From Gammaproteobacteria bacterium (GTDB lineage: Bacteria > Pseudomonadota > Gammaproteobacteria > Pseudomonadales > Pseudohongiellaceae): a stretch of 38,832 nt of DNA. Location of the stretch: the NCBI GenBank assembly GCA_017853205.1, contig JAFMKB010000022.1, positions 1 through 38,832 on the forward strand, written 5' to 3'. This document shows, piece by piece, positions 35,545-38,832 of this stretch; positions within the stretch are counted from its first letter, which is position 1, and the number at the start of each line of letters is the position of its first letter. A program made the position numbers and the translations under genes. The notes under the pieces were generated by a model. It saw nothing but the letters and a program-made list of their open reading frames with translations. It was not told where the DNA came from and did not search any database.

Positions 35545-36057
35545 TTACGCTGCCTCCTTCATGTGTAAGTTGAGATTTGTTGTAGGAATTGGCTGTTTGC
35601 TTACATACCAATCGTCAGTGTTGTCTCCACACATCTCAGCAATTTGCTCAAAACCTTGTATGATTTTGCGTGCCTTTGCTTTTCTGTTTAGTTGTTGCTT
35701 CAACAACTTCCAACTAATGATGTCTAAGCCTTCATCATCTACTTCTAAATAAGTAGTGACTTCCTTCATTTGCTTCAGTGCTTCTGCGTTCTTTGTGAAG
35801 TGTGCTGTGCTATTGATAACCTCTGCTTGCTCATCTTTTGTAAGCCACACATATCTGCCTAATGCTCCACAGATAAAATTGCAAACATCAAACTGCGCAC
35901 GTGCTTTTTTACTTGCATTGCCATTCAACACCGCTTGCTCGGCATTCCACCCTTCAAGTTGTAGTCCGTGTTTTGAGATAGAGGACAAGTGATACTTGCG
36001 TGTGAAGTGCTTTAGTTTGCGAGTGTCTTTCGCTTGTTGCTGTGTTTGCCTAATCAT
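35545..36057 (-). CDS. Element gene A, unknown 170-aa protein
   Basis: I do not recognise this protein. It is soluble, basic in the first 60 residues (KDTRKLKHFTRKYHLSSISK) and helical after that, with a KLLKQQLNRKAKARKIIQGFEQ helix near residue 130. The frame runs open to 36174, but I chose ATG 36057, which has AAGGAA ten bases ahead, because the extra part consists of a repeated leader found also before gene B. Gene B lies upstream on the same strand. Shared leaders imply joint control. Confidence 0.72.
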   Translation of the reverse strand: MIRQTQQQAKDTRKLKHFTRKYHLSSISKHGLQLEGWNAEQAVLNGNASKKARAQFDVCNFICGALGRYVWLTKDEQAEVINSTAHFTKNAEALKQMKEVTTYLEVDDEGLDIISWKLLKQQLNRKAKARKIIQGFEQIAEMCGDNTDDWYVSKQPIPTTNLNLHMKEAA

Positions 36058-36173
36058 AATTTGTTTCCTTAAATTTGTTGAACATGTCAGCGTTATTGCT
36101 GACATGTGTATAGAGTAGAAGTGCTTCGTGTGTGTATCGTATTCATGCATCAATAATATGAATACTTGATACA
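36055..36173 (-). repeat. 119-bp leader repeat, copy 1 (before gene A)
   Basis: This stretch aligns without gaps to 36400-36518 and is largely identical, including a continuous CAGCGTTATTGCTGACATG and GTGCTTCGTGTGTGTATCG. It contains a 10-base inverted repeat ACATGTCAGC/GCTGACATGT (36082-36107) and an imperfect inverted repeat built from GTATTCAT and ATGAATAC. On the minus strand it lies directly before the gene A start, so it is probably promoter plus operator. Confidence 0.75.
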
Positions 36174-36174
36174 C

Positions 36175-36402
36175 CTACGCCCACATATGCTGTTGTTCAA
36201 CAATCACGCAGCCGTCAGCAACGATTTCGTCTACTGTTTTGTCTGCCTTGTCCACATCCACAATTAACGTGAAACAGTTGTCACGCTTCTTGTAGCCCTT
36301 CATGTAGGCATCAAGCGTGAGACTCTGCATGGGTTCGCAGCCCTTATTTCCGTGCTCGTCCTCGCATGTGCTGTAAATGATTTTTACGAATTGATTTTCC
36401 AT
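36175..36402 (-). CDS. Element gene B, unknown 75-aa acidic protein
   Basis: Not recognised. A small soluble acidic protein with two cysteines early (YSTCEDEHGNKGCEP), one central cysteine and a beta-rich middle (NCFTLIVDVDKADKTVDEIV). ATG 36402 has GGAG nine bases ahead; an in-frame ATG at 36417 would swallow that site. It is followed by the leader of gene A and preceded by its own copy of the same leader. Small acidic proteins on such elements may be inhibitors or decoys, but nothing here proves that. Confidence 0.68.
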   Translation of the reverse strand: MENQFVKIIYSTCEDEHGNKGCEPMQSLTLDAYMKGYKKRDNCFTLIVDVDKADKTVDEIVADGCVIVEQQHMWA

Positions 36403-36518
36403 AATTTGTATCTCCAAATTGTTTGATTACGTCAGCGTTATTGCTGACATGTGTATAGAGTAGGTGTGCTTCGTGTGTGTATCGTATTCATGCAACATAA
36501 GAGTGAATACTTGATACA
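36400..36518 (-). repeat. 119-bp leader repeat, copy 2 (before gene B)
   Basis: Second copy of the leader, same length as copy 1. The central palindrome is reduced to GTCAGC/GCTGAC (36431-36436, 36443-36448) because one flanking base differs. It ends in GAATACTTGATACA, a motif found again before the divergent gene C. Confidence 0.75.
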
Positions 36519-36604
36519 TTTGCTTGGTGTGATACATGTGTTTCACACCGCCCACTCGTGTAGGCAATCACTTCATCACCCACACATATAATTGTGCTTT
36601 TCGT

Positions 36605-36652
36605 TGGTTGGTGTATCATATTCAAGTAAGAAACTTAGGGATACTTGACACT
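36605..36652 (+). promoter_or_regulatory. TATCA/ATACTTGA motifs before gene C
   Basis: GTGTATCATATTCAAGTA and GGGATACTTGACAC form a loose inverted pair immediately before ATG 36653. The same words occur in the two leader repeats and near 31131, so one regulator may act at all of them. A classical promoter is not evident. Confidence 0.4.
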
Positions 36653-37819
36653 ATGACAGTGCGTTACTTTCCGAAGCCACAGCCGCTAAGCCCAAACACA
36701 AAAACTTGGGTGGATAGTGGTGGTGTGCGATGGCAGAAGGACAAACGTGCGAGAGGTGGAAGGCGAGAAGTAAAAGGCACTTGGTGCACTGACAGCATCT
36801 ACTATCTGTGGTTCGAGTACCTAAAGCGAAGCAAGAACTACAAGAAGGCTTGTGGTTACGAAGTCGAAATGACTGAGGAAGAGCAAAAGGCGTACAAGAA
36901 GTGGCGAGCATTTAAGGGCACAAAGACTAGGAAGAGCACTGAGAAAATACTCAGCGACTTCGGCGATATACATGCTTACGAAGGTGTCGACGGCTTTTGG
37001 AAGTGGTGGATAAAACGTGGGCAGTATTTGTTTGGTATAGAGCCCATTAATCAGTTGGAGTCATTTGCGAGTGTTGCTGACGTGAACAGCATTGCTGACA
37101 AGGTTGAAGATGGCACTTTCAAGTTAGTTGCCATACCCACAAACATCAAAATGGGCACCATAAAAAGAAGGCTCAACAAGTTGCTCAAAGAGATGACAGT
37201 AACTCCTACCGAAGAGCAAACAGCCGCCTACTTTATCGAGCAACCAAAAGTTGATGTAAAGAGTCTGCGTTCTTGCTTGCTAGCCTATGACTTAAGCCAA
37301 CAAGGCATGGATGCGTTAGAGATTGGCATTCAAGTGAGAAACATTGATGCGGCTGAAGCAGATGACTTGATTGAGGATGGCAGAAGCAGAAGCAGACAGT
37401 ATGACATTGCAAAACTGCAGTCTGCGGCAACGAGGGATGTAAAAAGGTATTGGGCGGTTTACGACAAAATTATTGGTGGACTCAAAAAGAAGCAAAAGAA
37501 AGAGGATGCTTTTTGGGACAAGGTGCACGAAGAGCAGATGGAAAAGGACAAGCCCAAAAAGCGTACAAGAGAAGAGTTGCTGAATAATGTAGGCGAGTTT
37601 GACAGTAGGTTTGGTTACGACGGAGTAGGGAGGACGAAAGTCGATTACTTGAGTGATGAGCACATCAGAGAGGCTATGCTGAAAGAAGGTTACCGCAAGT
37701 CTCATTACGAACGTACGCAGAGAAAGCAAAGCATTCGTACCAACACTTACAAGTTGCTCACAAAGGCACGTGAGAATATTGAGGCAACTGAGAGTGGTAT
37801 GTTTGGTGTAGGGCATTGA
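36653..37819 (+). CDS. Element gene C, unknown 388-aa protein
   Basis: Not recognised. The N-terminal part is rich in Trp and Tyr (IYYLWFEYLKRSKNYKKAC; FGDIHAYEGVDGFWKWW; GQYLFGIEP). A middle segment (SCLLAYDLSQQGMDALEIGI) has the look of a helix-turn-helix, and the C-terminal third is Lys/Glu-rich and basic (KKRTREELLNNVGEFDSRF). There is no signal or membrane segment. I chose ATG 36653 because the 39 codons upstream overlap a regulatory-looking region; the frame is open back to 36536. Nucleic-acid binding is likely; a role in replication, packaging or regulation is undecided. Confidence 0.75.
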   Translation: MTVRYFPKPQPLSPNTKTWVDSGGVRWQKDKRARGGRREVKGTWCTDSIYYLWFEYLKRSKNYKKACGYEVEMTEEEQKAYKKWRAFKGTKTRKSTEKILSDFGDIHAYEGVDGFWKWWIKRGQYLFGIEPINQLESFASVADVNSIADKVEDGTFKLVAIPTNIKMGTIKRRLNKLLKEMTVTPTEEQTAAYFIEQPKVDVKSLRSCLLAYDLSQQGMDALEIGIQVRNIDAAEADDLIEDGRSRSRQYDIAKLQSAATRDVKRYWAVYDKIIGGLKKKQKKEDAFWDKVHEEQMEKDKPKKRTREELLNNVGEFDSRFGYDGVGRTKVDYLSDEHIREAMLKEGYRKSHYERTQRKQSIRTNTYKLLTKARENIEATESGMFGVGH

Positions 37820-37880
37820 CGATACTGAAAACGCGTTTGCATTAATGCATTTAAGGAAAAATTGGCAAAGAGGTTTAAAA

Positions 37881-38462
37881 ATGAACCTTCAAAAATTTAA
37901 GGTGTATGCAGACGCTTTATTTGGAGCAGTAGTCTTCTTCGTATTGATGTATTTAGGCTCGATGTACTTGATATACCAAGTTATCGAATCTTATGGACGG
38001 CTTTTGCCAACTTCTGTGGTTGAAGCGATTTACCGAAACTTAGATTTTCTGCCAATACTGTCAGCGACTTCGGATAGCACAGACTTCAAAATGAAAAGCC
38101 AGTTAAGTTGGTTAGTCATCATTAGTTTGCCGAATCTGTATGCAACTTACTTAACAACTAAGAAAGTTTATCGGTTTTTGTTGAAGAGTGAGATTGAGTC
38201 GGAGACTTGTAAAAATTGTGGGGTTCCGTACCAAATATCATCTTCCAAGCAAGATTTTGTTACCACCGCTGTTCCACGTTCAACAGTGAAGAAAAGAGGA
38301 CTGGATTCCAACGGTAATCCAGTGTCCACGCATTTAGTAAGTTGGACAGAGGAAATCGGACACTCGATTATAACGACTCAATGTAATGCATGCGGTGCCG
38401 CATCAACGAGGAGGAAAAATTTCAATCGGAAGGTTAATAAGCGGAGTGATTTGCAATTCTAA
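37881..38462 (+). CDS. Element gene D, two-helix membrane protein with zinc-ribbon-like tail
   Basis: A 193-aa protein of unknown function. A membrane helix lies at about 15-38 (ALFGAVVFFVLMYLGSMYLIY) and a second at about 75-92 (LSWLVIISLPNLYATYL). The cytoplasmic-looking C-terminus has two CxxC pairs, CKNCGVPY and QCNACGAA, about 60 residues apart, a plausible zinc ribbon. ATG 37881 has AGAGG ahead; ATG 37845 is less likely. It is the last gene before the right repeat, the usual place for cargo, so it may serve the host or block competitors. Its word composition differs slightly from the rest of the element. Confidence 0.75.
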   Translation: MNLQKFKVYADALFGAVVFFVLMYLGSMYLIYQVIESYGRLLPTSVVEAIYRNLDFLPILSATSDSTDFKMKSQLSWLVIISLPNLYATYLTTKKVYRFLLKSEIESETCKNCGVPYQISSSKQDFVTTAVPRSTVKKRGLDSNGNPVSTHLVSWTEEIGHSIITTQCNACGAASTRRKNFNRKVNKRSDLQF

Positions 38463-38779
38463 ATCGAGTTAGCAAGTCATACTTGCGTTTGAAATGTTGT
38501 AACAACAGTTGCAAACCTTGCAACTCGTATAGTCGTTAAGGTGCTGAATTTCATAAAAAAGTACGCAATTTGGAGATGGGTAGTTGGCAAGCAAAAGTTG
38601 TAAATTACTTGTAAACTACTTGAAAACACCCATTTTTGAGTGGTTTTGTAAACAAACACAAGTGGTATCAAAAAATTAATAATAATGTATCTGTTTAAAT
38701 GGGTGAAGGTTAGCCCGATTGCAATACAGCGTAGAAGTAGTAGAGCCATCTAATAATTTAAATTCAAAAAGGAGCATAT
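38463..38779. other. Palindrome-rich right end and attachment region
   Basis: No gene is visible in these 317 bases. They contain three close hairpins: GCAAGT/ACTTGC (38472-38486), TGTTGT/ACAACA (38495-38507) and AGTTGCAA/TTGCAACT (38507-38525). The right repeat follows at 38607 and then AT-rich sequence up to the next ribosome-binding site. The hairpins may be terminators, an oriT-like site or recombinase accessory sites. Confidence 0.5.
38607..38657 (+). repeat. Right attachment-site repeat (attR)
   Basis: The first 34 bases (38607-38640) equal 31041-31074; the match continues after one substitution and a one-base gap. The sequence before each copy differs, which places the left limit of the repeat at ACTTGTAAAC. 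Confidence 0.85.
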
Positions 38780-38832
38780 GTGAGTCCGATTTTTTGTATA
38801 GATTGTTATGAATCGATATCACTAATCCAGCT
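38780..38832 (+). CDS. Start of a further gene, cut by the window edge
   Basis: GTG 38780 stands five bases after GGAG (AAAAAGGAGCATAT) and opens a frame of 17 codons beginning MSPIFCIDCYESI to the window end. Its distance from the right repeat (173 bases from repeat start) nearly equals that from the left repeat to the integrase start (178), and the AAAAGGAGC site is shared. It could be the integrase of a second, tandem element. Identity cannot be judged from 17 residues. Confidence 0.4.
   Translation, partial: MSPIFCIDCYESISLIQ

Larger units (their letters stand above)
31041..38657. mobile_element. Integrated mobile element with HUH Rep and two tyrosine recombinases
   Basis: About 7.6 kb bounded by direct repeats and inserted just after guaA. 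Contents in order: tyrosine recombinase, AT-rich repeat region, catalytic-domain-only recombinase, small unknown gene, HUH replication initiator, iteron-like repeats with hairpins, a DUF6626-like gene, two minus-strand small genes with duplicated leaders, a 388-aa unknown protein and a membrane/zinc-ribbon protein. Base composition is AT-richer than the chromosome, and several four-base palindromes common in the chromosome are missing. No phage structural, conjugation or recognised defence gene is visible. An integrative plasmid or phage-satellite-like island is the best description. Confidence 0.85.

Noticed and set aside
36058-36174. N-terminal extension of gene A to an upstream ATG
   Set aside because: The extension is encoded by the 119-bp leader that also precedes gene B, where it is non-coding; a ribosome-binding site sits before ATG 36057.
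31041-38657. CRISPR array or known defence system in the element
   Set aside because: No regular repeat-spacer array, and no nuclease, methylase or toxin-antitoxin pair that I can recognise.

Overview
The window reads as a gammaproteobacterial chromosome, probably from a marine heterotroph, with a foreign element at its right end. The gene order pilW-rodZ-ispG-hisS-yfgM-bamB-der (1-7246) is the classic gammaproteobacterial block, and xseA pointing away from guaBA is also typical. I cannot place it below class. The base composition is moderately GC-rich up to the end of guaA at 31001, then becomes visibly AT-richer.

Layout. (1) 1-7246: housekeeping block for pilus assembly, cell shape, isoprenoids, tRNA charging, outer-membrane assembly and ribosome maturation. 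(2) 7281-10324: a PLP dehydratase, an exported M18 aminopeptidase and an acetyltransferase. (3) 10334-12837, minus strand: an operon of a RimB-like protease, RimK and an aspartoacylase-family enzyme. (4) 13162-15882: a periplasmic quinoprotein dehydrogenase, then a strong two-way terminator and a DedA protein. (5) 16271-19338: a likely operon of a Tat-exported flavin amine oxidase, a diheme cytochrome c and a membrane-anchored RidA. It reads as a periplasmic route in which an amine or amino acid is oxidised, electrons go to cytochrome c, and RidA hydrolyses the reactive imine. (6) 19394-27731, minus strand: DsbA-like protein, M23 peptidase, xseA, a three-gene set (YtkA-like, diheme peroxidase, exported methyltransferase), a cold-shock protein, and a HupE/PPIase pair. 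(7) 27834-31001: guaB and guaA.

(8) 31041-38657: an integrated mobile element of about 7.6 kb bounded by direct repeats (34 identical bases, about 50 alignable) just past the guaA terminator hairpin. It carries a full-length tyrosine recombinase, a second recombinase reduced to the catalytic domain, a small HUH rolling-circle initiator followed by iteron-like repeats and hairpins, a small DUF6626-like protein, two minus-strand genes each behind a copy of the same 119-bp leader, a 388-aa unrecognised protein and a membrane protein with a zinc-ribbon-like tail. No capsid, terminase, conjugation or known defence gene is visible. It looks like an integrative plasmid or phage-satellite-sized element of a kind I do not recognise.

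The most striking signal is compositional. By eye the element has no GATC, AGCT, GGCC or CCGG and a single GCGC over about 7.8 kb, while the neighbouring chromosome is full of them. This looks like long-term selection against restriction. The right-hand repeat is followed, at almost the same distance as on the left, by a ribosome-binding site and another gene start (38780), so a second element may lie in tandem beyond the window.
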